Part shown: piece by piece, positions 47,301 to 55,743 of the stretch
How the letters are laid out: each line of letters opens with the position of its first letter
Numbering within the stretch: position 1 is the first letter of the stretch
Program-made: the position numbers and the translations under genes
The notes under the pieces: generated by a model
The model's database searches: none
What the model saw: only the letters and a program-made list of their open reading frames with translations
Told to the model about the DNA's origin: nothing
From: an uncultured Gemmata sp.
GTDB lineage: Bacteria > Planctomycetota > Planctomycetia > Gemmatales > Gemmataceae
Assembly: GCA_937924775.1 (NCBI GenBank)
Contig: CALDUT010000011.1
Location: forward strand, 1 to 64,000
Direction: 5' to 3'
DNA: 64,000 nt

Positions 47301-48014
47301 AGCCCGCAGGGCTTTGACCCGCTCCTGGATGCGGCGGATGATGTCTTCGTTAAGGCCGCCGGTTCGCTCCTTCCGATAACGGGTGATGAACGGGACAGTG
47401 TTTTCTTCGTCCAACAATTGCACCACCGCTTCGACCTGGGCTTTGCGAATTTGCAGGTCTTGGGCGATGCGGGACAGATCGTGCGGTTGCGGCGCGGGGG
47501 GCACGTCGGGGACCGGCTGCGGCGGGACCGCCGGTTCGCGACGCGGGGGCGGCGCGGCGGCCGGGGCAGTGGCCGCGGAGGTGGCTTCCGCTCCGCTCGC
47601 TTCGGCCGCAGTCGGGCTCCTGTCAACTTCACTGGCCGTGGCTGAACCCGGGGCGCTGTCTTCACCGCCGCTGGCAGGGGTGGACGGGGGAACGGCGCCA
47701 TCGGGTGATGCCGGCGAAGCCGGAAGAGTTTCGGAGGCGACCGCGGCTATTGCGGTGGCTGGTTCCGCCGGGGGCGTTTCTGGGGCGGTCCCGCTGCCGT
47801 CGGCCGGCGATTCCGGAGCAGCCGGGGTGATGGCCGCCGTGGAAGCCGGGGGCATTTCGGGGTGGACCGCCCCTGTCGCGGTGGCCATTGGTTCGGGGGC
47901 TGGTGTCCCGTTGGTGGGAACCTCCGGGGGAGAAGGGGGGGGCGTTTCCGGCGCGGATTCCGCGGCAGGATTCGGCGGCGAAGTGGTTGTGGGTGTGGGG
48001 TCGGACGGAATCAT
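44397..48014 (-). CDS. tex: Tex-type transcription accessory protein with large low-complexity insertion and tails
   Basis: 1205 residues against roughly 720-780 for typical Tex. Core order: Tex N-terminal helices (about 190-380; QLLDEENTVPFITRYRKERTGGL), YqgF RNase-H-like domain (about 515-730; VLAIDPGIRTGCKLAALD), helix-hairpin-helix domain (NLNTASVPLLRHVSGL), and an S1 RNA-binding domain (about 945-1010; GTVLNVVPFGAFVDIGL). Extra parts: an N-terminal Ala/Pro/Ser-rich arm of about 185 residues, a Pro/Ala/Thr-rich insertion (about 585-692) inside the YqgF domain, and a C-terminal Pro/Arg/Ala-rich tail of about 190. Probably a nucleic-acid-binding factor in transcription. Start ATG at 48014. 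Confidence 0.93.
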   Translation of the reverse strand: MIPSDPTPTTTSPPNPAAESAPETPPPSPPEVPTNGTPAPEPMATATGAVHPEMPPASTAAITPAAPESPADGSGTAPETPPAEPATAIAAVASETLPASPASPDGAVPPSTPASGGEDSAPGSATASEVDRSPTAAEASGAEATSAATAPAAAPPPRREPAVPPQPVPDVPPAPQPHDLSRIAQDLQIRKAQVEAVVQLLDEENTVPFITRYRKERTGGLNEDIIRRIQERVKALRALVDRKRTILRSIAFQNKLTDELTQAILAADSPKRLEDLYLPYKPKKKSAATEAREKGLGPVAEAIYHRDPAVADLNAVLPGLVDPDKWLLNTDDVLAGIKHILAEMIADNAEVRGPLRAFTWDTGILVSTRIETLPEGKGREYEPYFNFREPVKEIPPHRVLAINRGEKANVLRVRIDTDAEKSKEIAAYHLRIADHPHRELMHEVMLDALDRLIRPSLEREVRRDLTERAQEHAIMVFAKNLKSLLLQPPLRGKKVLAIDPGIRTGCKLAALDETGKFLEDAVIYPHGPKKNATAAKRKLEQLIRKYQISVIAIGNGTGCRETEQLVAELIAELAERRLNPALEMQHAAATIPSEPPASPPLTPPPETAPTVPSAVTLAIETPPLPTESVTLSTELPAGVTLAPATPTEAAAPASAESLPPVAPDAAVPVATAAAPPAPEPEPPISLEGLPPAPEDLAYVIVIEAGASDYSASSLAREEFPDLDATTRGTISIGRRLQDPLAELVKIDPQHIGVGLYQHDVKPKQLKESLEAVIESSVNQVGVNLNTASVPLLRHVSGLNQLVAREIVNYREKHGPFTSRTQLLEVPGMGEKRFIQAAGFLKVPESADPLDATWIHPESYPVARQVLAEFGFTPEDLRDKAKIEALRAQLNANAHRLPELAAQFSVGEPTLDDIFRSLARPGRDPRDDLPPPIFKTGVLKLEDITPGMELKGTVLNVVPFGAFVDIGLKESGLVHISQMANRYIKSPYDVVSVGDVVTVWVIDVKAGEKKISLSMIPPGQERRPGGPPRGERGAAGPGVTAPPTERPPRPPRPERPPFRPRSAGGPPRPRAPASPRPATGPRPTASSADPAATGSATSSAAASPPTPPPPPPPRRPAKAKPLPHLSAEKRSGKAALNTFAELAAFFKAAESEAPPESPAPPPAPAAQTPQTSANPEVPPPTPTGNADAAPPPPTSPAPGGQPEATP

Positions 48015-48240
48015 AATGCACGCGTCCTACTGACAGCGGGGGTGGCTCCGAAGGCCGGAGTCGAGACCAACGAGCGACCCAACAGGGTCGGCCCGGTCGG
48101 TACGCCTCGAGACGATAATCACTTAGTCATGGTTACGAGAGACTTTGTGGGGAGTCAAGGAACAAGCCACTGCCGGGAAGCCGAAGGGGCGACCTTCGGC
48201 TTCGTCGCTCGTCGCCACTTCCCATAATATCCCTGCGGCA
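48015..48240. other. Intergenic region with a perfect 11-bp hairpin
   Basis: No gene. GAAGCCGAAGG (48177-48187), loop GGCGA, CCTTCGGCTTC (48193-48203). It lies about 40 bases after the stop of the minus-strand gene that ends at 48241, so it may act as its terminator; no T run follows. Confidence 0.55.
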
Positions 48241-49812
48241 TTACTTCTTCTTCAAGCTGGGTTGCGGGATTTGGACGCGAAGATCATCGCCGGGCGGATC
48301 GTCGGCGAAGCTTTGGCCCCCGTCGTCCTGGCCATTCGGGCCGACGCTGTACAGCAGATAACCCTGCGCGGTCCGCCGATAAATCAGCGGTTGGTCGCTG
48401 AAGAGGTCCTTAGGCACCTGAGGCAGATACGTCGGTGCCAAATCGGTCAGTCGTTCGGGGTATTTTCCGTGATCTTTCTGATAAGCCGCCAAGGCGAAGG
48501 CGATGAGGACGTTGTCAGCGACTTGCAGCGCCCGTTCTTGGGCCGCAGAAAGTTTGCGGATCGCCGGGGCTAACAGGCTCATGAGCGTGTTGGCGATCGA
48601 CTTGGCCACAACTGGCCCCGCCTCGGGTCCGTCGAGCCGCTGTTTGATCTTTTCTTCGTTGGCGAGTTCTTTTTTGATAGTCTGGAAATCGTCTTCAATC
48701 TTCTGGAATTCCTTTTCCCGGGCCGCCCGGTCCTTCTGCCGCAGGGCCGCGGCCAGCCGATCGTACCACTTGTTGACCGTTTGCATCGTCACGGCCCAAT
48801 CCAGCGACTCCAAAGCCTTCATGGCATCGGGCATTGGCTGTTCGATTTCCCCCACGACCCCCTTCAACGCCCCGGGACCGCCGCGGCGGATCATTTGTAG
48901 GGAATCCAGCCCGATCATGCGTTCGCTGAGGTCGATTTTTTCGGCCAGAGATGGGAACGGGGGGAGTTGTTGCAACTCCCGCAGGTGGGCGAGGGCTTGT
49001 TGCGCCTCCAAATTCGCATGTTCGATGAAGGTGATGGTGGCATTGGCGGCTGTCAGGCAGATCCCGTAGCCCACAAGCGATTCGAGAAGCGTGGCTCCGC
49101 GGCTGATCAGACGGCCCAACCGGTAGCTAGTAAGAATGTCGTCCCAGGCGCGATCGAACTTCTGGGCCTGGAGGTTCAACATGGCTCGCATGGTCAAAGC
49201 CAGCGACAATTCCCGGCACTTCTGCACGCTGGGCAGTAGTGCCCCGATCAGGTTGCTGGATTCCCCTTCCAAGCGGTGGGTGACCAAGGGGTTGAAATAC
49301 TCGGGGCGTCGGACAGCCTGAGCGACTTTCGCCAAGTGTTTTTCGTTGGCTTTCAGCCATTCCGCAAGGGGGGGGCAGTCGTCGGCTTTCCAGGGCCGTT
49401 GGCTGAGTTGATATCTCACCTCGTAGAGGGCTTCGAGTTTGTCGCCGGTGATGCCCAGTTGATCGTGAACGTACTTGTGTTGGCTGATGAAATAGTCGCC
49501 CTGCGGGGGCAGGGGGGGAATGTCGAGCCATTTGAAGTAGGCCGGGGGTAAGCCGTCGCCACCTTCGGGAGCCGGACCGAGGACTTCCATCAGAAGCACC
49601 ATTGCGTTGTTGTCGCGGCTGACGTTTTTGCTCAATTCGGCATTGAGGGCTGCTTCGTAGTCGATGTAGCCGTGCTTATCGAGCGGCCCGGTGACGAATG
49701 TGGTGTCCTTGCCGAGAGGAAGTTTGGGTTTGGGCGGGGCCGGTTGTTTGTCGTCGGCCGCAAGGCCAAGAACGCAACCGAACAAGAGCATGAGAACGAC
49801 AAGCGGTTTCAT
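48241..49812 (-). CDS. Exported planctomycete protein of unknown function
   Basis: 523 residues with a signal peptide (about 1-19; MKPLVVLMLLFGCVLGLA). Mostly alpha-helical with a long charged Lys/Glu region (about 340-405). The last 70 residues (QVPKDLFSDQPLIYRRTAQGYLLYSVGPNGQDDGG) resemble a C-terminal segment common in planctomycete exported proteins, ending in Lys-rich KKK. No catalytic motif. Periplasmic or membrane-associated; role unknown. Confidence 0.75.
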   Translation of the reverse strand: MKPLVVLMLLFGCVLGLAADDKQPAPPKPKLPLGKDTTFVTGPLDKHGYIDYEAALNAELSKNVSRDNNAMVLLMEVLGPAPEGGDGLPPAYFKWLDIPPLPPQGDYFISQHKYVHDQLGITGDKLEALYEVRYQLSQRPWKADDCPPLAEWLKANEKHLAKVAQAVRRPEYFNPLVTHRLEGESSNLIGALLPSVQKCRELSLALTMRAMLNLQAQKFDRAWDDILTSYRLGRLISRGATLLESLVGYGICLTAANATITFIEHANLEAQQALAHLRELQQLPPFPSLAEKIDLSERMIGLDSLQMIRRGGPGALKGVVGEIEQPMPDAMKALESLDWAVTMQTVNKWYDRLAAALRQKDRAAREKEFQKIEDDFQTIKKELANEEKIKQRLDGPEAGPVVAKSIANTLMSLLAPAIRKLSAAQERALQVADNVLIAFALAAYQKDHGKYPERLTDLAPTYLPQVPKDLFSDQPLIYRRTAQGYLLYSVGPNGQDDGGQSFADDPPGDDLRVQIPQPSLKKK

Positions 49813-49989
49813 AAGACACCGTGGGGTGAGAGACAGAACCGACCGATACTATCACCATAACGCCGTCATGGTTGTCCCAATTCACGTTCCGGCCAATTCC
49901 TGCTTGACAGAATACCGCGGATGGGCGAAGATTCTTATACCCGCCAGAGTGATTCTCCCGCCTGAGTTCTCCCCGTGTGGGATTCTGCC

Positions 49990-52452
49990 ATGGCTTTACC
50001 CCTTGACCGTATGCTATTCGTTCTCGCGGCGTTGATATTGGTGACATCCGCAAGCGATGCGGCTCCGCCGCCCAGCGGCCCGCCGAAGGAATTGATCGTC
50101 TACCCCTCGGCGGTGACGCTGAGCGGTCCGCGCGATGAGCAGCGGGTCATTGTGGTGGGGATGTGGAACGGTGGGCGGTCGTTTGACTTAACATCATCTG
50201 CAACAATCACTTGCGACAATACGCAGATTGCAACAGTTGAGCAGGGTCGGATTCTTCCGCGGGCTGATGGTCGGGCCACTCTGACCATCGCGGCTCAGGG
50301 AGCGACGGTGAAGGTGCCGGTGGTGGTCGAGAAGGCCACCGCGGACATTCCGGTGAGTTTCTCCCGTGAAGTGGAGCCGATTCTCACCAAAGCCGGATGC
50401 AATTCCGGCGGCTGCCACGGGGCGCAGCATGGTCGCGGCGGCTTCCGGCTGTCACTGTTTGCCTTCGACCCGGCCTTCGACTACTTCCAAATTGTGCAAA
50501 GTAATGAAGGCCGCCGGGTGGTGTTGAGCGAACCGGAACGTAGCATTTTATTGGCCAAACCGGCGTTGGTCATGGAACACGGCGGTGGGGAGAAGCTGAA
50601 ACTCAATGGCCGCGATTACCTCCGTCTTCGGCAATGGCTCGAAGATGGCGCTCCGCCGCCGGCCGCCAACGACCCGGTGGTGACGAAACTCGAAGTTTTC
50701 CCGCCCAAGCGGCTGATGACACGCGGGGAGTCGCAACAACTGGCTGTGACGGCTGTTTGGTCGGATGGCCGCCGTGAGGATGTCACCGTGGTGGCCCAAT
50801 TCGATGCCCTCAACGAGGCCGTGGCTACTGTCACGCCGACGGGGCTGGTCACCGCCCAGGACGCGGGCGAAACCCACATTATGGTGCGCTTTGGCGGGCA
50901 AGCCGAAGTGGCCCAAGTGACGCTCCCTTTCGCCCGCGTGGAGAATTACCCCTCCCTGCCGGCTCATAACTTCATCGATAGCTGGCTCATTGCCAAGTGG
51001 AAGGATCTGGGCCTGACCCCATCGCCGCTGTGTACGGACGAAGAATTCCTGCGCCGCTTGTATCTGGATGCCATCGGAACCTTGCCCACCCCCGACGAAG
51101 TCCGCCGGTTCCTGGCCGACCCCGACCCGGCCAAACGGGAACGGATTATTGCCCAAGTGCTTCAACGGCCAGAATTTGTGGATTGGTGGACCTTGAAATG
51201 GGGGGATTTGCTCCGCATCAACCGCTCCGCACTCCAAGAGAAGGGCATGTGGAGTTTCCACAATTGGGTGCGAGCGCAACTCCGCGACCATGTGCCCATC
51301 GATCAATTTGTTCGTGAAATCATTACGGCGGAAGGTAGTACCTTCACCGAAGGTCCAGCCAACTTCTTCCGCATTGGTCGGACTCTCGAGGATTGGTCGG
51401 AAACCGCCACCCAACTGTTTTTGGGCGTTCGGATTGGCTGTGCCAAATGCCACCATCACCCTTTCGAGAAGTGGAGCCAAGACGATTACTACGGGATGGC
51501 CGCGTTTTTTGCCCGCATCGGTACGAAAAACAGCCAGGAATTCGGCATCTTTGGCCGGGAAACGGTCATCTTTGTTCGCGATACGGGTGAGGTGACCCAC
51601 CCCCGGAAGCGAACGGTGGTCAAACCCCGGCCCCTCGATGGCGACCCCGCCATCAACTGGGACGATCCCTTCGATCGGCGGAAAAAGCTGGCCGATTGGC
51701 TCACCGCGCCCACCAATCGCCTGTTTGCCCGCAATATCGCCAACCGGTTATGGGGTTACACGATGGGCCGCGGCCTGGTGGAACCCCTCGACGACATGCG
51801 CGCCACCAATCCGCCCAGCAATCCGGAACTCCTAGACGCACTGGCCGAGGAATTGGTGAAGTGCCGGTTCGACCTCAAACACATGCTCCAGACGATTTTC
51901 CGCAGCCGGGCCTATCAGTTGTCGCACCAAAGCGAACCGGGCAACCAAGCGGATGCCACGAACATCCACTTCACCCGCTACACCGTCAAACGGCTGACAG
52001 CGGAGCAATTGGCCGACGCGATCGACGCGGTCACCGGGACTCGCGAGAAGTACACCGGCTTGCCGCTGGGTACCCGGGCCATTCAGTTGCCCGATAGTGA
52101 AGTTCGCTCCTACTTCATGGACACGTTTGGTCGCCCGCCCCGGCAAGTGCTGTGTGAATGCGAACGGACCACCACACCCAACCTCGCCCAGGCGATGCAC
52201 CTGCTCAATGGCGACTACCTCAACAAGAAGATCGCCGACCCCAACGGCCGCGTGGAACGCCTGATCGCCGCCAAAACCCCGGTTCCGCAAGCCGTGGAGG
52301 AGCTGTACCTGGCGGCATGGGGCCGCCGACCGAGTGCGGACGAACAGAAGAAAGCCGAGGGTTGGGTCCGCTCAGCCCCCAGTGTTCGCGAAGGGCTTCA
52401 GGATCTGCTGTGGGTTCTCGTCAATAGCCGGGAATTTCTGTTCAACCGTTAG
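49990..52452 (+). CDS. DUF1549/DUF1553 protein with Big_2 domains and a cytochrome-like motif
   Basis: About 820 residues from the ATG at 49990 (a GTG at 49975 would add five). A signal peptide precedes two bacterial Ig-like Big_2 segments (about 35-110 and 230-310). Between them is CNSGGCHG, a degenerate heme-type motif used in planctomycete PSCyt1-like domains. The DUF1549 (DRRLYLDAIGTLPTPDEV-like) and DUF1553 (LVEPLDDMRATNPPSNPELLDALA) regions follow. Common in planctomycetes in large numbers, usually with a DUF1501 partner, which is not adjacent here. Function unknown; periplasmic. Confidence 0.92.
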   Translation: MALPLDRMLFVLAALILVTSASDAAPPPSGPPKELIVYPSAVTLSGPRDEQRVIVVGMWNGGRSFDLTSSATITCDNTQIATVEQGRILPRADGRATLTIAAQGATVKVPVVVEKATADIPVSFSREVEPILTKAGCNSGGCHGAQHGRGGFRLSLFAFDPAFDYFQIVQSNEGRRVVLSEPERSILLAKPALVMEHGGGEKLKLNGRDYLRLRQWLEDGAPPPAANDPVVTKLEVFPPKRLMTRGESQQLAVTAVWSDGRREDVTVVAQFDALNEAVATVTPTGLVTAQDAGETHIMVRFGGQAEVAQVTLPFARVENYPSLPAHNFIDSWLIAKWKDLGLTPSPLCTDEEFLRRLYLDAIGTLPTPDEVRRFLADPDPAKRERIIAQVLQRPEFVDWWTLKWGDLLRINRSALQEKGMWSFHNWVRAQLRDHVPIDQFVREIITAEGSTFTEGPANFFRIGRTLEDWSETATQLFLGVRIGCAKCHHHPFEKWSQDDYYGMAAFFARIGTKNSQEFGIFGRETVIFVRDTGEVTHPRKRTVVKPRPLDGDPAINWDDPFDRRKKLADWLTAPTNRLFARNIANRLWGYTMGRGLVEPLDDMRATNPPSNPELLDALAEELVKCRFDLKHMLQTIFRSRAYQLSHQSEPGNQADATNIHFTRYTVKRLTAEQLADAIDAVTGTREKYTGLPLGTRAIQLPDSEVRSYFMDTFGRPPRQVLCECERTTTPNLAQAMHLLNGDYLNKKIADPNGRVERLIAAKTPVPQAVEELYLAAWGRRPSADEQKKAEGWVRSAPSVREGLQDLLWVLVNSREFLFNR

Positions 52453-52628
52453 AATTGGTGTGGTCAGCCCGCCTTGCCCCACATCGGCCGGCAAGCCTGG
52501 GTTCCGCTCGACGGACCTAGGCTTCGGTCGGAGCAATCCCGCCTGATCCGAATTGCCACCTAGCATTCGTTTCTGGCTGGAAGATTCCTTAAAATAAGGA
52601 CTTACGGCGAAATCGAGCTAGCTAAGGC

Positions 52629-53207
52629 TCAGGGCTGGCCGCGGTTGGCTCCGGGCACCCACAGCACATCCGCGGTGCCACCGTGATTCGCAACACGGGC
52701 CAAAACGAAAAGAAAATCACTGAGCCGGTTCAGATAAATCAGTGCGTGGGGGTTCACTTTCTGGCTATGCATCAACGTCACGACTGCCCGTTCCGCCCGC
52801 CGGCAAACAGTCCGGGCCAAGTGTAACCAGGCCGACGTGGGCGTGCCCCCGGGGAGAATGAAGCTCCCGAGCGGTTCGAGCTTCTCATTGAGCCGGTCAA
52901 TGGCTTTCTCTAACCGCTCGTATTGAGCCGCCACAACGCGAAGAGTGGTGCCTGGGCCCTCATTCTCGGTGGGCGGAACGCATAAATCCGCCCCGACATC
53001 AAATAGATCATTCTGAATCACCCGAAGCAAGGCGGCTTCCGGGCAATCCGGGCAATAGGCCAACAGTAAACCCAAGGTGGAGTTCAGTTCGTCCACTTCG
53101 CCATACGCGGTGACGCGGGGGGAATCCTTGCGGACCCGAGTCCCATCGCCCAAGCCGGTTTCACCACTGTCGCCGGATTTTGTGTAGATGCGGGAAAGAA
53201 AGACCAT
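52629..53207 (-). CDS. Cob(I)alamin adenosyltransferase, PduO/MMAB type
   Basis: 192 residues. The N-terminal phosphate-binding YTKSGDSGETGLGDGTRV and the segment GEVDELNSTLG match the PduO-type family. RVICRRAERAVV-like and YLNRLSDFLFVLAR segments follow near the end. Transfers the adenosyl group from ATP to cobalamin, giving coenzyme B12. Its signature is clear; no other cobalamin gene is near, so it probably serves salvage or a B12 enzyme elsewhere. Confidence 0.94.
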   Translation of the reverse strand: MVFLSRIYTKSGDSGETGLGDGTRVRKDSPRVTAYGEVDELNSTLGLLLAYCPDCPEAALLRVIQNDLFDVGADLCVPPTENEGPGTTLRVVAAQYERLEKAIDRLNEKLEPLGSFILPGGTPTSAWLHLARTVCRRAERAVVTLMHSQKVNPHALIYLNRLSDFLFVLARVANHGGTADVLWVPGANRGQP

Positions 53208-53459
53208 GACTATACGTTCCTCACCTCAGGGGCTACCGGACAGGGTCGTTCGTGGGCGGTCCTCACCGGTGCTTTTAACCGCGAGGTGGCGATGTCCGCA
53301 ACCTGACTTGACCCTGCCACTGGCCAATCGTGGACCCCATTCGTGGGTCAGAATGAGCCCAAGATAGCGGCAAGTTCCCATTTTCTGTTAAACCCGTTGC
53401 ATCCGGGATTCCGATACATCCGATACTCAGGGTCGAACCGTCAGGCACGGAGGGATGGT
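53208..53459. other. Intergenic region between divergent genes
   Basis: No coding sequence recognised. It must hold the promoters of the adenosyltransferase (minus) and the lipoprotein (plus). No riboswitch consensus for cobalamin was seen here. Confidence 0.5.
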
Positions 53460-54026
53460 ATGTCGTGGATTCGTCGAAAACTGTGGCTGGTGGCACTGGC
53501 CCTCGTGCCGGTGGTCAACTTGGGTTGTAATCCGTTCACGCTTGGTTTGCTGACCCCGATTCCGGTTCAGCCGTGGGTCGCAGAGCGGATGGAAGAAAAG
53601 TACAATCATCATAAAGATGGTAAAGTTCCTATCATGCCGCCCATTCGCGATGGCTTCCCGCCGCCGATCTGCGAAGATCCCCCCAGTGATGCCGAAGTGC
53701 TGCGTGCCATGCCGCGGGTTCCTCGGGGGGTGCCCTACGTTTATGAGGTCTTCCGCGACGACATTGTGATCGTCAAGAACCGTTTGGTGGACAAAATCGA
53801 CCCGCCGCGTTTCTTCCCGCTCGTCGGCCCCGCGCAATTGCACCACTGCCACTGGGAATGCGTGGTGTACTACACCGAATTGATTCAATCGGATTACCCA
53901 TTCCCAGTATATATCAAACGTCCGCGGGTTCAGGTGATCTACATCGACAAGGACCACCTCCACCTGTATGTCGGCGACAACCCCGACATGCAGCGGCAAG
54001 TGACTCAAGACCTCACCCGCTACTAA
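53460..54026 (+). CDS. Planctomycete lipoprotein of unknown function
   Basis: About 188 residues. GGAGGGA precedes the ATG at 53460. The signal ends in VNLGC, a lipobox-like site (LGC). The mature part is rich in Pro and beta strands, with the late segment HCHWECVVYYTELIQ and two Cys that may pair. No enzyme motif. Likely anchored in the outer or inner membrane. Confidence 0.75.
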   Translation: MSWIRRKLWLVALALVPVVNLGCNPFTLGLLTPIPVQPWVAERMEEKYNHHKDGKVPIMPPIRDGFPPPICEDPPSDAEVLRAMPRVPRGVPYVYEVFRDDIVIVKNRLVDKIDPPRFFPLVGPAQLHHCHWECVVYYTELIQSDYPFPVYIKRPRVQVIYIDKDHLHLYVGDNPDMQRQVTQDLTRY

Positions 54027-54402
54027 CCGGTGTGGCTTGGCCCGGATCGTGACGGATAGTGGAAACGATCTAAAGTGGGCTTGGCACAAACGCTCCCATA
54101 ACGGTGAACTCAGGAAACCCCTCCGTCGCCCAAAGGCGACCGCCGCACCCGGTTCCGTCAGGAACCCGGGTGTGTGCGTTTTCTGGCCAATCACCGCTGA
54201 CTGTATAAATTTTGAACAGCCATGGACAGCTTCTACTCGAAACCCAATCGGTGAAGATTGGCGAAGACGTACAAACTTTGAACAGCTTGAGGTTACCATG
54301 AAACCAAACTTGGGACTTTTCGGAGTTTCCACTGCTCCGAGAGAATTCCTACAATGTCGATGAGTAATATCATAATAGTCACGGCATGGTGAGGATTGCC
54401 TT
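54027..54402. promoter_or_regulatory. cysH upstream region with hairpins and a 10-bp direct repeat
   Basis: No gene recognised. Hairpins GTCGCC-CAAA-GGCGAC (about 54125-54140) and ACCCGG-TTCC-GTCA-GGAA(C)CCGGGT (about 54149-54171, one bulge). TTTGAACAGC occurs at 54211-54220 and 54277-54286. It may be a structured leader or operator region for the sulfur genes; the Rrf2 regulator gene is 800 bases downstream. Confidence 0.5.
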
Positions 54403-55128
54403 GTGAAACCCGCTTCGGATGAAGAAATTCGCGAGGCCAATGAACGCTTCCAAGAGGCCCCACCGCAAGAAGTGTTGCGATGGGGTGTGGAACGCTTCTT
54501 CCCCCGGTTGCTGATGGCGACGGCATTCGGGGCCGAGGGCTGTTGTATCATCCACATGCTCGCGGAGATTCAACCGGCCACTAAGATCATCAATCTGGAA
54601 ACGGGCTATCAGTTTCCCGAAACGCTCGAACTCCGCGAGCGCATCAAAGTCCGCTACGGGATCGAAGTGGAGTACATCTATCCTGAAACCACGGTGGCCG
54701 AATACGAAGCCGAACACGGCGGCCCGTTGCATGTGCTACGCCCCGACCAATGCTGCTACGACCGCAAAGTGTTGCCGCTTCGCCGAGCCTTGCAACGACT
54801 CCAACCGCTGGCCTGGATTTCCGCGATCCGGAAAGATCAAACCGCCCAGCGGCAAAAAGCCGAGGTGGTTCAATGGGATCAGAAATTCCAACTGGTCAAA
54901 CTCAACCCGCTTTTGAATTGGACCAAGAAAGACGTTTGGACCTTCATCCACCGCCACAACATTCCTTACAACCCGCTGCACGATCAGAACTACCCGAGCA
55001 TTGGTTGCTGGCCCTGCACTCGCCCGGTGGCCCCCGGGGAAGACGACCGAGCAGGTCGTTGGGCCGGAAAAGTGAAGAAAGAGTGTGGTCTTCATGTGGT
55101 TGAAGTGAAAGACGGGGAAGGTATCTAA
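54403..55128 (+). CDS. cysH: Adenylylsulfate (APS) reductase, CysH family with 4Fe-4S motifs
   Basis: 241 residues from the GTG at 54403. PP-loop-like ATAFGAEG... starts the fold. CCYDRK and GCWPCTRP provide the CC...CxxC iron-sulfur ligands that mark APS-type reductases rather than PAPS-type ones. The active Cys is in KKECGLH near the C-terminus. Reduces adenylylsulfate to sulfite with thioredoxin or glutathione. Followed by an Rrf2 regulator and sat, in the same direction. Confidence 0.94.
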   Translation: MKPASDEEIREANERFQEAPPQEVLRWGVERFFPRLLMATAFGAEGCCIIHMLAEIQPATKIINLETGYQFPETLELRERIKVRYGIEVEYIYPETTVAEYEAEHGGPLHVLRPDQCCYDRKVLPLRRALQRLQPLAWISAIRKDQTAQRQKAEVVQWDQKFQLVKLNPLLNWTKKDVWTFIHRHNIPYNPLHDQNYPSIGCWPCTRPVAPGEDDRAGRWAGKVKKECGLHVVEVKDGEGI

Positions 55129-55219
55129 CCGTTGATTCCCAGCGTACTGGCCGGGGCGCACATGCGCTTGCTTTGGACCCGCCCGCGGACCAACGTTCAC
55201 CCCCGGAAATGGATGTACC

Positions 55220-55669
55220 ATGCTATTCTCCGCACGCGCTGAATATGCCTGTCTGGCCATGCTGGAACTGGCCGCTCAGTATGGGAATCCCCATCCGGTG
55301 CGGCTAACCGAAATTGCCAACAAGCATGGAATCACCTCGCCGCGGTTTTTGGTGCAGATTCTCATTCAGTTGAACAAAGCCGGCTTGGTGACCAGCACCC
55401 GGGGGGCCGCCGGCGGCTACCACATCGCCAAAAAACCAAGCGATATTACCTTGGCTGAGGTCGTGGCCGCGGTGGAGGGACTTGAACCGGCCAGTGGCCG
55501 CACCAAAAAACGCCAACCCGCCTCGGCCTTAGCCGGTGCTTTGCAAGACGTTTGGGATCGGATTGAGGAAGCCTACGAGGAGTTTCTCCGTACCCAAAAC
55601 ACCATCTTGCAAGAAACCACGCTAGCGCAACTCGTTGAAGCGGGCCAACCGCCACAGTACGTCATCTGA
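55220..55669 (+). CDS. Rrf2 family transcription regulator, CymR-like
   Basis: 149 residues. The N-terminal winged helix (SARAEYACLAMLELAAQYG, GITSPRFLVQILIQLNKAGLV, STRGAAGGY) is typical Rrf2. The C-terminal helix region lacks the three Cys of IscR/NsrR, so it does not hold an iron-sulfur cluster. This matches CymR, which controls sulfur genes with the CysK partner in Gram-positives. It lies between cysH and sat and probably regulates them. Translation starts at the ATG at 55220. Confidence 0.9.
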   Translation: MLFSARAEYACLAMLELAAQYGNPHPVRLTEIANKHGITSPRFLVQILIQLNKAGLVTSTRGAAGGYHIAKKPSDITLAEVVAAVEGLEPASGRTKKRQPASALAGALQDVWDRIEEAYEEFLRTQNTILQETTLAQLVEAGQPPQYVI

Positions 55670-55743
55670 TTCACGTGGTGGAAATCCCGAATACCTGCGA
55701 TCGACACGATATACCCGAAGTTTGAGTTTCTCTTGTTCCTTGG

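Noticed and set aside
53208-53300. Cobalamin riboswitch before the adenosyltransferase
   Set aside because: No B12-box-like pattern was seen in the upstream region of the minus-strand gene.
54100-54180. The cysH leader as a known SAM, SAH or cobalamin riboswitch
   Set aside because: The hairpins are real, but the conserved boxes of these classes were not found in order.
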